A stretch of DNA of 64,000 bases, taken from contig NZ_JODC01000002.1 in assembly GCF_000720765.1 (NCBI RefSeq), positions 310,001 through 374,000 of the forward strand. Reading direction: 5' to 3'. The DNA is from Streptomyces sp. NRRL S-646 (lineage in GTDB: Bacteria; Actinomycetota; Actinomycetes; Streptomycetales; Streptomycetaceae). Below the pieces are notes generated by a model. That model did not search any database and was not told the origin of the DNA. It saw nothing but the letters and a program-made list of their open reading frames with translations. Position numbers and translations under genes: made by a program. This document shows positions 8,435 to 16,974 of this stretch, in pieces (positions within the stretch are counted from its first letter, which is position 1; every line of letters starts with the position of its first letter).

Positions 8435-9001
8435 TCATCCAGCTTTACTGCCGGCGGGTGCGTCCTGGTTCCGGTCTCCACGCTGGTTGAGGGGCCGGGT
8501 CAGTTCACGATTGGCTTCCCGGGCTGCCTTCAGATCGGCCTTGCTCTCTTCCAGCGCCTCGGTCAATTCGACGTTACGCTGCTCGAGTCTCGTGATCGTT
8601 CGTTGCAGCTCCTCGATGTCGGTTGGAGCGCCAAGGCCGGACTCGCGCCAGGCCTGCTCGCCCAGTTCCTGACACAAGCGCCTCTCCAACTGCCGAATTC
8701 GTGCGGACAGGCGGACGGTGCGGGCCTGCGCGTTCGCGAGATCTGCCTGCAGCGGGGCCCTACTCACCGCGGAGGCACCCGACGACGGGTCCTGCTCAGG
8801 CGGCTCGAGCTCGGCGGCGTGAACAAGGGCGAGCAGATCCCGGTGCCGGTACAGGAAGGTCCGGTCCACCCCGGCCTGACGGGCGATGCCCGAGACCGTG
8901 ATGCGGCTTCCCTTCTGTGCGGCGGCGGTGATGGCCTTCACGACCCGCTGGCGGCGCCGATCGCCGTCCGCCTTGCGGCCGGCGCTCATCGCGGAGCTCA
9001 C
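8435..9001 (-). CDS. DUF6262 protein of a Tn554-like element (TnpC-like), first copy
   Basis: 188 residues from the GTG at 9001, which overlaps the stop of the preceding recombinase remnant (GTGA). Residues ~15-65 are helix-turn-helix like (ITVSGIARQAGVDRTFLYRHRD). Residues ~90-175 form a heptad-rich coiled coil (LSARIRQLERRL, then ITRLEQRNVELTEALEESK). Such proteins accompany large tyrosine recombinases in Tn554-type elements and are thought to assist transposition. It is clearly paralogous to the copy at 12960-13475. Its partner recombinase is reduced to a C-terminal scrap, so this gene is an orphan. Confidence 0.75.
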   Translation of the reverse strand: MSSAMSAGRKADGDRRRQRVVKAITAAAQKGSRITVSGIARQAGVDRTFLYRHRDLLALVHAAELEPPEQDPSSGASAVSRAPLQADLANAQARTVRLSARIRQLERRLCQELGEQAWRESGLGAPTDIEELQRTITRLEQRNVELTEALEESKADLKAAREANRELTRPLNQRGDRNQDAPAGSKAG

Positions 9002-9170
9002 GTAGTCCTCCTCGGTCGGACGTCGGGCAGGGGCTGGCCGATGCGAGGCACCCCGAGCATCACGCTGCGCCCGCGGCGGATGACCGAGACCGCCTGCTGG
9101 ATCTGCGCTTGCTCCTCCGCGGTGAGGTCGTCGAGGTCCGCTTTGACGCGGTTGATCAGACGGAAGCCAC
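8998..9170 (-). pseudogene. C-terminal remnant of a Tn554-like tyrosine recombinase
   Basis: Reading the minus strand in the frame that ends at 8998 gives RLINRVKADLDDLTAEEQ, then IQQAVSVIRRGRSVMLGVPRI and a short tail. This matches the C-terminus of the recombinase at 13472-15786 (RTDLDDLTDEDRTQIQQA). Everything upstream, including the catalytic domain, is missing. The break falls just before the start of the enoyl-CoA hydratase fragment near 9170. Confidence 0.7.
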
Positions 9171-9173
9171 GCC

Positions 9174-9545
9174 ATGAGCCAGTCCAGCACGATCCGCCTT
9201 GAGCGGACGACTCCGCGGACCGCGAGGATCACGTTCTCGAATCCTCCCGTGAACCTGGTGGTTCCCGAGTCGATCGTGACGTTGCACAAGATCGTCTCGG
9301 AGCTGGAGAACGACCCGGACATCCAGGTCGTCGTCTTCGCCAGCGAGCTCCCCGACTTCTTCCTCAATCAATTCGACGCCGCCGCGGCCGCCGACCTTCC
9401 CACGCCCGAGCACGAGGACGACAACCCGTTGTGGACCGACATGGTCCTGCGGCTGAGCAAGGCTCCGTTCGTCAGCATCGCGGCCATCCGGGGCCGTACC
9501 CGGGGTGCCGGCAACGAGCTGGCCCTCGCCTGTGACCTGCGCTAC
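9174..9545 (+). pseudogene. Enoyl-CoA hydratase/isomerase, 5' fragment
   Basis: About 124 residues from ATG 9174 show the crotonase fold start: RITFSNPPVNLV, then KAPFVSIAAIRGRTRGAGNELALACDLRYG, including the first oxyanion-hole loop. A normal family member is about 260-280 residues; this one is cut after ACDLRYG near 9545, where an unrelated TetR start follows in another frame. The catalytic half is gone, so it cannot be functional. Confidence 0.75.
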
Positions 9546-9559
9546 GGCCAGCGGCCAGC

Positions 9560-9700
9560 TGGACGAGTGAAGGAGGGCGCGGGGCCCGATACGGGCGAGA
9601 GCGCAAGCAGGAGACGCGGCGGCGGATCATCGAGACGGCTGGGCGTCGGTTCAAGAGCGACGGGATCGACGGTTCGGGGATCGCCGCGCTGATGGCCTAA
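9560..9700 (+). pseudogene. TetR family regulator, N-terminal fragment
   Basis: In the frame ending with TAA at 9698-9700 the sequence reads RERKQETRRRIIETAGRRF, then KSDGIDGSGIAALMA. This is helix 1 to helix 2 of a TetR HTH domain; intact relatives continue with the recognition helix. A stop follows immediately, so only about 45 codons survive between the hydratase fragment and the next gene. Confidence 0.6.
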
Positions 9701-9753
9701 TGCCGGTCGCTCTTGTGGGGGCTGGACACGATTCGCCCCGCCCCCGGCGGCTG

Positions 9754-11499
9754 TCAGAACATCGTGTTGTCGTTGGCGGCGGTCTCGGGCACGGCCTGTT
9801 CGGAGCTCCAGTGCTCGACGATCCTGGCATCGCGGACCCGGAAGAGGTCGATGACCGACCGGCCACGCTCGCCCGGCGTGTCGACGTAGTGGCTGTGCAC
9901 GGCGACCAGGTCGCCTTCGGCGATGACGCGTTTCGGTGTGACACTCGACTGCGGGAACTTGTCGAAGTAGCTGCCCAGGTCGGCCTTGAGGCCGGCCGCG
10001 CCGTCGGAGATGGTCGGGCTGTGTTCGTGGTAGTCGGCGCCGACGTAGGTGTCGATGGCGGTCAGGTCCTTGCGGACCAGCAGTTGGTCGACGAACGCGG
10101 TGACCAGTTCCTTGTGGTAGGCGCTGAACCAGCGCTGCCCGACCGCGTCGGTCCGCGGCTCGCTGAGCGTGGCGAACATGTCGTTGCCGCTGGCCGTGGT
10201 GGCGGGCACTTCCTGAATGACGTCCCAGTGCTCGGCGATCTTGCCGTCCTGGAAGCGGAACAGGTCGAACACGGCCAGACCCTCGGTGCCCGGCACCATG
10301 ACGTAGCGGGAGTGCAGCAGCACCAGATCGCCGTCGGTGATGATCCGGCGGGGCTCGAAGGCGGCCTGCGGGAACTGCTGTCGCATGGCGCCGCTGAAGT
10401 ACTTGAGGGCGTCGGCTCCGTCGGGCGCCAGGGGGTTGTGCTGGATGTAGTAATCGGGCCGCACGACCCGATCGACGATGGCCGTGTCCCCGAGGACGAA
10501 CACGTCATGCAGCAGTTGGCCGGCAAGGTGTGCCCTGCTGTCTCGGACGGTCAGCACGATCTTGCCGGTGGTGCGGCCGGTCTCGCCGAGCGTGTGCGCC
10601 TTCGCGGCCTCGGCGAGCGGGAAGGTGGCGTCGATGTGGGCGCGCAGTGCGCCGGTCTCGACGAGGGCGGCGATGGCCTGCATGCCGGCGTGGTCGGCCT
10701 CGACCAGCAGCGACTCGTAGCGGATCCCCCGCTCGGCGATCGCCGCCAGTTCGCCGGCGTCGACGGGTACCGGAAGGATCGAGACGAGGGTGCCGCCCGG
10801 GCGCAGCACGGCCACGGATCGGGCGCGGGCGGCGGAGTCGCGGGAGATCGGGTCGAGGACCACGTCGATGTCGCTGAGCACCTCGGTGAAGTCGACGCTG
10901 TGGTAGTCGATGACCTCGTCGGCACCGAGGGATCGCAGGAAGTCGTGTTTGGCGGCGCCGGCGGTGCCGATCACGTACGCGCCGCGGGCCTTGGCGATCT
11001 GCACGGCGAGGTGACCGACGCCGCCGGCCGCCGCGTGGATCAGGACTCGCTGCCCGGCCCGGACGCCGGCGGTGTCGACCAGTGCCTGGTAGGCGGTCAG
11101 CGCGGCCAGCGGCAGCGCACCGGCCTGGACGTGGTCGATGCCGGCGGGCTTGTGCGTGAAGACGCGGGCCGGCCCGGTCACGTACTCGGCGTGCGAGCCG
11201 ACTCCGCCCGGGTAGGGCAGCATGCCGAAGACCTCGTCGCCGGGCTTGAACAGCGTGACGCCCACGCCGACGGCCTCGACGACGCCGGAGACGTCCCAGC
11301 CGAGCACCAGCGGCATCCGGGCGACGGTCGCGGACCGGGCACGGTTCCCCCAGTCGGTCGGGTTGACCCCGGCCGCGTGGACGGCGACCAGGATCTCGCT
11401 CACCCCTGGCGCCGGTTTGGGCAGCAGGGTTTCCTGCAGCACGTCGGGGGCGCCGTAGGTGTCCTGGCTGATGGCTCGCATGGTTTCGGTGTCCGTCAT
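9754..11499 (-). CDS. Zinc-less MDR reductase fused to two SnoaL-like domains
   Basis: 581 residues from ATG 11499 (a second Met at residue 7 is an alternative). Residues ~1-322 form a quinone-oxidoreductase type MDR protein: AAGVNPTDWGNRAR, LGWDVSGVVEAVG, and the NADPH motif AAAGGVGHLAVQIAKARGA. Residues ~330-440 and ~450-581 are two tandem NTF2/SnoaL-like domains (YYIQHNPLAPDG with LFRFQDGKIAEHWD; YHEHSPTISDG with LFRVRDARIVEHW). These usually occur as separate small proteins. No stop or frame slip separates the three parts. It faces a GlxA-type regulator across 69 bases. Function unknown; reduction coupled to an aldol-type or cyclase step is conceivable. Confidence 0.8.
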   Translation of the reverse strand: MTDTETMRAISQDTYGAPDVLQETLLPKPAPGVSEILVAVHAAGVNPTDWGNRARSATVARMPLVLGWDVSGVVEAVGVGVTLFKPGDEVFGMLPYPGGVGSHAEYVTGPARVFTHKPAGIDHVQAGALPLAALTAYQALVDTAGVRAGQRVLIHAAAGGVGHLAVQIAKARGAYVIGTAGAAKHDFLRSLGADEVIDYHSVDFTEVLSDIDVVLDPISRDSAARARSVAVLRPGGTLVSILPVPVDAGELAAIAERGIRYESLLVEADHAGMQAIAALVETGALRAHIDATFPLAEAAKAHTLGETGRTTGKIVLTVRDSRAHLAGQLLHDVFVLGDTAIVDRVVRPDYYIQHNPLAPDGADALKYFSGAMRQQFPQAAFEPRRIITDGDLVLLHSRYVMVPGTEGLAVFDLFRFQDGKIAEHWDVIQEVPATTASGNDMFATLSEPRTDAVGQRWFSAYHKELVTAFVDQLLVRKDLTAIDTYVGADYHEHSPTISDGAAGLKADLGSYFDKFPQSSVTPKRVIAEGDLVAVHSHYVDTPGERGRSVIDLFRVRDARIVEHWSSEQAVPETAANDNTMF

Positions 11500-11534
11500 G
11501 GGCCCAGCCTGGCCGCCGTCACAGGCCCCTACAA

Positions 11535-11548
11535 TGGCGTGATCGCCA
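11535..11548. promoter_or_regulatory. Inverted repeat in the divergent promoter
   Basis: TGGCG (11535-11539) and CGCCA (11544-11548) flank TGAT between the two divergent genes, 21 bases before the GTG chosen for the regulator. A plausible operator for that regulator; not proven. Confidence 0.35.
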
Positions 11549-11568
11549 ATTTTCGACGGGATCCTGCC

Positions 11569-12579
11569 GTGATCAAGGTGCACCGCGTCGTTGTCCTCGC
11601 CTCGCACGGGGTGTACCCGTTCGACCTGGGCATTCCCCACCGCGTCTTCGGCGCCGCGGACGGCCGCTACGAGGTCGTGACCTGCACCATCGACGGTCGC
11701 CCGGTGCGCACCAACGCGGACTTCTCCATCAGCGTCGATCATGGCCCGGAGGCGTTGCGCACCGCCGACACCGTCATCATCGCGCCGTTCCACACCGGCA
11801 ACCCCCGCCGTCAGACGTCGGTCGACCTGGCGCAAGTCCTCGCGTACGTGGCCCCCGGCACCCGGATCGTGTCGACCTGCACCGGCGCCTTTGTGCTGGC
11901 CGCGGCGGGGCTGCTCGACGGGCACCGGGCCACCACGCACTGGCACGCCACGGGCCTCTTCCGGGAGTGGTACCCGCAGGTGGAACTCGACCCGAACGTC
12001 CTGTTCGTCGACGAAGGCGACGTGCTGACCTCGGCCGGTGCCGCTGCCGGCATCGATGTCTGCCTGCACCTTGTCCGCAAGGACCACGGCAGCGAGATCG
12101 CCAACCGTGTGGCCCGCACCTGCGTCGTCCCCCCGTGGCGCGACGGAGGCCAGGCGCAGTACATCGAACACCCGGTTCCCGATGCAACGGCGAACGACAC
12201 GTCCGCCGCCCGGCAGTGGGCGCTGCAGAACCTGCACAAGCCGCTGACTCTGAGCGACCTTGCCGAGCAGTCGAACATGAGCCAGCGCACCTTCGCCCGC
12301 CGCTTCAAAGAAGAAGTCGGCTTGAGCCCCGGACGCTGGCTCATCCAGCAACGCGTCGACCGGGCCCGGCAGTTGCTGGAATCCACCGACCTGCCGGTCG
12401 ACGAGATCGCCGGCCAGGTCGGCTTCGCCGGCGGCACCTCGCTGCGCGAACACCTGCACGCCGCTATCGGCGTCACACCACTGGCCTACCGGCGGACCTT
12501 CCGAGGCGCACCGGCAACGAGCCGTGCCGCCGCGGCGGATGTTCGGCGGGACGGGCAAGCATGTCGCCCTGGACCGTAA
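11569..12579 (+). CDS. GlxA family AraC-type transcriptional regulator
   Basis: 336 residues from GTG 11569 (VIKVHRVVVLASHGVYPFDLG matches the usual N-terminus from the second codon on). Residues ~1-200 are a DJ-1/PfpI-like amidotransferase fold with the nucleophile-elbow motif STCTGAFVLAAAGLLDG. Residues ~215-320 are the AraC DNA-binding domain with two HTHs (LTLSDLAEQSNMSQRTFARRF; VDEIAGQVGFAGGTSLREH). The last ~20 residues are low-complexity. It is divergent from the reductase-SnoaL fusion gene and probably regulates it. Confidence 0.86.
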   Translation: MIKVHRVVVLASHGVYPFDLGIPHRVFGAADGRYEVVTCTIDGRPVRTNADFSISVDHGPEALRTADTVIIAPFHTGNPRRQTSVDLAQVLAYVAPGTRIVSTCTGAFVLAAAGLLDGHRATTHWHATGLFREWYPQVELDPNVLFVDEGDVLTSAGAAAGIDVCLHLVRKDHGSEIANRVARTCVVPPWRDGGQAQYIEHPVPDATANDTSAARQWALQNLHKPLTLSDLAEQSNMSQRTFARRFKEEVGLSPGRWLIQQRVDRARQLLESTDLPVDEIAGQVGFAGGTSLREHLHAAIGVTPLAYRRTFRGAPATSRAAAADVRRDGQACRPGP

Positions 12580-12607
12580 AATTATGTACGTCATACCATC
12601 GGCTATG

Positions 12608-12685
12608 CTGGGGACCGGTATCGGTCGCGGGTATGACAGCAAACGCACCCGTGAGTTGCTCGACGAGATCGGCTTCGACGCCCAC
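12608..12685 (+). mobile_element. IS5-type transposase fragment
   Basis: A short stretch reads GRGYDSKRTRELLDEIGF followed by DAHLRR, the D-rGYds motif around the second catalytic Asp of IS5-group DDE transposases (relatives have DRGYDS). No start, no other catalytic block and no terminal repeats are visible. It joins directly to a resolvase fragment in another frame. Confidence 0.5.
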
Positions 12686-12743
12686 CTTCGCCGAATTCGA
12701 AGTCGACCTCCTGCGCATGCGCACCCGCGCAGGCACGGGCTAG
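12680..12743 (+). mobile_element. Serine recombinase (resolvase) fragment
   Basis: In a different frame from the IS5 scrap the sequence reads TFAEFEVDLLRMRTRAGTG then stop at 12741-12743. FAEFE-DL-R-RTREG is the conserved helix E region of Tn3-type resolvases. Only about 20 codons remain. Confidence 0.5.
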
Positions 12744-12959
12744 TGTCTGTCAGCGCAGTGCCGTCCGAGAGTGCCTCTTTCTGGTTCACCTGCCGCGCCG
12801 TACTGGATTTCGGGTCGCCCCGAACCGCTGCCTCGGCGGTCACCTGGGCATTGCGAAGGCGCGGCCATCACGCCCGCCGGAGCTACGCCGAGCCCGTCAA
12901 GTTCTGGTCAGGTGACGACCGGGCTTGGCTGATAAGGCGCCTCGGACACCAGGGGACGA

Positions 12960-13475
12960 CTATGACTGGTTCAGGGCGCGGGTGAGCTCTCGGTTCGCGG
13001 CCCGCGCGGCTGTCAGTTCCTCCTTGCGCTCCTCCAACTCACCACGTGTGTCTTCGAGTTCCTGTTCCAGCAGTGTGATGCGCCGCTGAAGGTTGTCGAT
13101 GTCAGTGGGTGCCCCAAGCCCGGACGCGGCCCAGACACGCTCGCCAAGCTCGGTCGATAGGCGCTTCTCCAGTTGCCGCAGACGTGCGGCCAGGCGGCTG
13201 TTGCGTTCCAGGGCGTTGGCCAGGTCGGTCTGAAGCGAGGCACGGCTGACTGCTGCCACCGCCCCGTCCCCCGCCGGGGCCGTGGCAGCGGCGTGGACGC
13301 GTTCGAGCAGGTCACGGTGGCGGTAGAGGAAGGTACGGTCAACCCGGGCGGCGCGGGCGAGACCGGAGACGGTGATGTCTCCACCGGTCCGCACTGCCGT
13401 GTCGAGGGCCTTGAGGACCCTTTCGCGGCGGCGGGCGGAGTCCGCAGTTCTGCCTTCAGTCAATCGGCTGGTCAC
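12960..13475 (-). CDS. DUF6262 protein of a Tn554-like element (TnpC-like), second copy
   Basis: 171 residues from GTG 13475; the start codon overlaps the stop of the recombinase gene (GTGA), a layout identical to the copy at 8435-9001. An N-terminal HTH-like segment (ITVSGLARAARVDRTFLYRHRD) precedes a long coiled coil (SRLAARLRQLEKRL; ITLLEQELEDTRGELEERK). It is expected to be an accessory protein of the tyrosine recombinase. The two copies share their architecture and many residues but differ too much to be a recent duplication. Confidence 0.78.
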   Translation of the reverse strand: MTSRLTEGRTADSARRRERVLKALDTAVRTGGDITVSGLARAARVDRTFLYRHRDLLERVHAAATAPAGDGAVAAVSRASLQTDLANALERNSRLAARLRQLEKRLSTELGERVWAASGLGAPTDIDNLQRRITLLEQELEDTRGELEERKEELTAARAANRELTRALNQS

Positions 13476-15786
13476 ACGGAAGGCCTTTCAGGACGCGGGT
13501 TCAGCACGGGCGCAGCGACGCGGGGCATGCCGAGGGTGACGACCTGGCGGCTGAGGCGGACCACTGCGACGGCTTGCTGGATCTGCGTCCGGTCCTCGTC
13601 GGTGAGGTCGTCAAGGTCGGTGCGGACGCGCCGGACAAGCCGCCGTACACGAGTGAATTCCTCGTCGGACGGCACGCCTCTTCCCTGGCCCAGGTGTCGG
13701 CGCTGAACGCGGCGAGCCGTTCCCGACTGCGCAGCAGATCGGCGAGGTAGGCCTCCAGATCGGGAAGGTAGGACACGTCGGTGCGGAAGTGCCCGCAGCC
13801 CACACAGCGGAAGCGGACGGGGCAGTCGTGACCGCCGGCCGCGACGTTCGACGGCTCGGTGCACACCCCGTACGGCACCGCGACCTCCCCGACCGCGCGG
13901 CGGGCGTGCTCGGAATCCAGCAGGGCCTTCGCCCTCCGCCAGATCCGGTTACCGTGCCGGTCGAACTGCATCGCGGTGACCCTGTCGATGGCCTCCCGAC
14001 GGCGCTGCTCGCCGACCCGGTAATAGCGTTGAGTGGTGGTCAACTGCCGGTGGTCCATGAGCTGGCGGAGCACGTCGACCGGTACGCCGGCGTCCGCGTG
14101 ACGCTGGGCGTAAGTGTGCCGGTAGGCGTAGGGGAAGATCTTCTCCTTGTCGAAGCAGAGCTGTTTGGCCACGGGCTTCCCCTCCTCCTGCACGGTCATC
14201 GTCAGCGCCACGTCGGGCAGCGCTGCGACCCAGTCACGATGCTGGGTGAGCACATCGGAGATCGCCTTGGTCCCCTCGGGGTTGGACACAACGGAGGGCA
14301 GCAGCACAAGCCGGCCGAGCGCTGTGGCGGGGAAGCGGGCGCGGACCCGTGCCTGCTGCGCGATGATCAGCCCCGCGGTGGCTTCAGGGATGGGCAGGCG
14401 ACGGCGCAGGCGCAATTCCTTTTGGTTGTCGTAGAGCAGGACGGGCTTGCCATCGGCGTCCCGGGTCAGACAGTCGTAGGGCAGGTGGCAGATCTCGAAG
14501 GGGCGCCGACCGGTGTCGATGAGCAGCTCGACGGCGACGCGTACCTCGCGGCTTGACTTCTCCTCCAGGACGTCGAGGTGGGCGCAGAGCTGACGCATCA
14601 CCTCGTCGGGCAGGTCCTTGCCGGCTTCGGAGTCCTCGGGCTCGTCGGGGATGTCCTGGGTGAGCAGCATGAAGTCAGCGGGCAGGCCGTGCAGGGGCTG
14701 CCCGGACCGGGTCAGGCCCATGCTCCGCATCAGGCTGAGCCACTTCCTCACCGCGCGGGCGACAAAGATCCACGTGTAGGTGCTGATCTCCCCCGGCTCG
14801 GCAAGGAAGGCCAGACGGTTGCTGAAGTTGACGATGTTCTGGCGTTCCAGGAGCGCGGGGTGGGCGCCGTGGTCGTCGCGTTGCAGGTGCAGGCTGTCGG
14901 AGAGTTTGACGAAAGCGTTGATGTGGGTCTGCATCTGTCCGCGAGCCTGAACCCCGCGGCGCCGAGGCAACTCGTCGCACACGGCGGCTTTGACGGCTTC
15001 TCGCAGCCAGGGCTGGCGTACCCCAGTGAAATTGAGGTTTCCGGACCGGCCGAATGCCGCCGCATCCCATACATCCTTGTGCCGCTCGCTCTCGGGCGTC
15101 ATGCCGAGCCGGCGTGACGCAGTGGTGAGCGCATTGAGAAGCGCCTGACGGCGTCGGCACAGCGATGCTGGGTCGAGCTCGTCCAGGGTCGATACCTGCC
15201 GGGTACGGGCAAGTTCGCACACCGGACGCAGATGCCACGGCGGCGTCTTGGTACCGCCCCGGATGCGTTCCTGCAGGCCGTAGATCACCTCGGCGACCAC
15301 CAGCGGTGCCAGACCGCGCAGATTGACGTCGACGAACTTGTTCACCGCCCGCATCGCGCGCCGGAACACCTCGTCGCCGGGGAATGTCCCTTCCCTGATC
15401 ATGCGTGTGCGGCGCTGTGTGTGCTGCAGGCAGTAGGCAGAGACCTTCCCTGACCGCTGCCGGTCACAGGCCGCAACCTCGCACGTCCCAAACGATGGCA
15501 GGGGGCGCACGGCCGGGTGACGCAAGAATTCTGGAAGGTCGAGATCCATCTTGACCCGCTGGTATTGGTGGGCACTGCACAGCTGCTGCGTCCGCGTCAC
15601 CCATGGCCGTGAGCAGCCGACAACGGTACAGTCCTCCACCCCGTTGCGTCGACGGATGGGCCGGGGCGCTGCGACGAAGACCTCAAAGTCCTCATCTGCG
15701 CTTTTCCACCGTTTCTCGCAGTTGCGGCACAGCCCGCTCGTGGAGTACGCGACGCAACCGCACTCCACCACCCGGCACAGTGGCAT
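13472..15786 (-). pseudogene. Tn554-like tyrosine recombinase/integrase, one apparent frameshift
   Basis: About 771 residues if one base is restored near 13675. From ATG 15786 the N-terminus carries three Cys-rich repeats (CRVVECGCVAY..LCRNC; CTVVGCSRPWV..LCSAH; CEVAACDRQRS..YCLQH), probably zinc-binding. The C-terminal half has the recombinase residues: Arg in DTGRRPFEICHLPYD, PYAYRHTYAQRH (Tyr where most families have the first His), MDHRQLTTTQRYY with the nucleophile Tyr. A further CPVRFRCVGCGHF zinc motif lies near the end. Without the correction the frame runs on to 13501 with an unrelated tail. In the shifted frame VPSDEEFTRVRRLVRR leads to the family's usual C-terminus and to a GTGA overlap with the DUF6262 gene. 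Either a real mutation or a sequencing error. Confidence 0.75.
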
Positions 15787-16159
15787 CCAACCCGGCGGCC
15801 AGCACCAGCAGTGGTCCCTCCGGCCATCCGCCGTGCGCGGCGACGACGTCCGCCAGCGACTGCCCGCGGACGTACGACGTGGCCAGCCACGCCGGTGAGC
15901 CCTCCGCATCGGCGTCGACCACGGGCGCGGTGAAAGCGCCGCTCACCGCACGGGCCGCAGCCACCTCCCGGGCGAACCGCCGCCGGAACGACGGATCCTC
16001 CGACAGCTCCGGCCGCACCACCTTGACCGCGAACTCCCGCCCGCTGCGCGAGAGTCCGAGGCAGACGCGGCCCATCCCGCCCTCGCCCAGGCGCCCCACG
16101 ATGCGGTACGGCCCGACTCGCTCGGAGTCCCCCGCCTCGACCGGCTTCGACAACTCCAC
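15787..16159 (-). pseudogene. Serine/threonine kinase gene interrupted by the recombinase element
   Basis: From GTG 16159 the frame encodes a normal kinase N-lobe: YRIVGRLGEGGMGRVCLG (ATP loop), FAVKVV (lysine), and the hinge WLATSYVRGQSLADVVAAHG. It breaks off after LLVLAAGL, exactly where the recombinase start codon region begins (about 15786). The catalytic loop expected about 15 residues later is absent. This marks one insertion boundary of the element; the rest of the kinase is not seen on the other side. Confidence 0.72.
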
Positions 16160-16339
16160 GCCGCACCTGCCCCATTCCGCGCCGATGTCGCTTCAGCGTA
16201 GTCACCTGCGTAACAGCTCCTGCAGGCCGCTGGACGAAGAACAGGTTGCCGAGGTCAGGTGGGTCGCGCCCTCGATTCCCCCGCCGTCGGGAAGCAGGGA
16301 AGTCTCGATGGAGTGCGCCTTGGCGGTGGCCAGGGGACG

Positions 16340-16774
16340 ACGGTTGCCCGAAGTCGTCTGCGCGCCTGACCCACGTCCCCGACCCGGCCCTTGTGCTGGC
16401 CGCGTTCGCGGGAGTCCTGCGTCCCGGCGGACACCTCGTGGTCTCCGATGCCCACCTGCTGGTGTCCTACCTCAGGCCGACACTGGCGCGCCGTCCCGGC
16501 CCGGACGGCCGCCCGTCCCTCCTTGCCGGGTACCACCGCCCGCTCAGCGGCTACCTTGCCGCAGCCCTCCCTCTCGGGGTTCCAGGTCCGCCACCGCGAG
16601 GAACCCCGCCGCCCGCGCCACTCCCTCGCCCCCGACACCGCCCCGGACCAGCTCCCGACCTGCGCGTCCTGGGGCCTGCTGCACCGGTGCCCGGAAGCGT
16701 CGGCCGTGGCCCTGGACGATTCCCAAATCGCGGTCATCTGGCACTTCCAACTCGACGGCACCGCGAAGAACTGA
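16340..16774 (+). pseudogene. SAM-dependent methyltransferase, 3' part with two frameshifts
   Basis: Family features are spread over three frames: VVC-A before a one-base slip near 16363, then LTHVPDPALVLAAFAGVLRPGGHLVVSD (the late class I methyltransferase region), then after an extra G in GGGG near 16573 the frame continues FQVRHREEPRR to the stop at 16774 (IAVIWHFQLDG). The N-terminal SAM-binding motif I is missing upstream. Clearly a decayed gene; no usable start is present. Confidence 0.65.
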
Positions 16775-16887
16775 GCATCGACCGCACAGGGCCGAGCAGC
16801 CGCGCCGGGAACAGCCGGCCCGGCCGGCACGGTTGCATGGACCGAGGGACCGGCACCGCACGGGCGGGGAACACGGAGACCACCAAG

Positions 16888-16974
16888 ATGTCCACCTCAC
16901 CAGGATCCGGGCCCCAAGATCGCGGTACGCCCGCCGCACACTCGGACCAAGACGTATTTCTGCAGGAGGACTGA
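16888..16974 (+). CDS. Possible 28-residue peptide directly upstream of PIG-L gene
   Basis: ATG 16888 opens a 28-codon frame (MSTSPGSGPQDRG..., ending DVFLQED) that stops three bases before the deacetylase ATG. GGAG lies about ten bases upstream of its start. The PIG-L ribosome-binding site AGGAGG is inside its last codons, so the two would be coupled. Third-codon-position GC is lower than in the surrounding genes, which argues against a real gene. No family recognised. Confidence 0.25.
   Translation: MSTSPGSGPQDRGTPAAHSDQDVFLQED

Noticed and set aside
9700..11568. Upstream extension of the GlxA regulator frame
   Set aside because: The extension is antisense to the reductase-SnoaL gene; family sequence begins at the GTG at 11569.
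8276..16900. Intact integrative element or prophage with attachment sites
   Set aside because: No matching direct repeats, tRNA target, structural or replication genes were seen; only recombinase modules and fragments.
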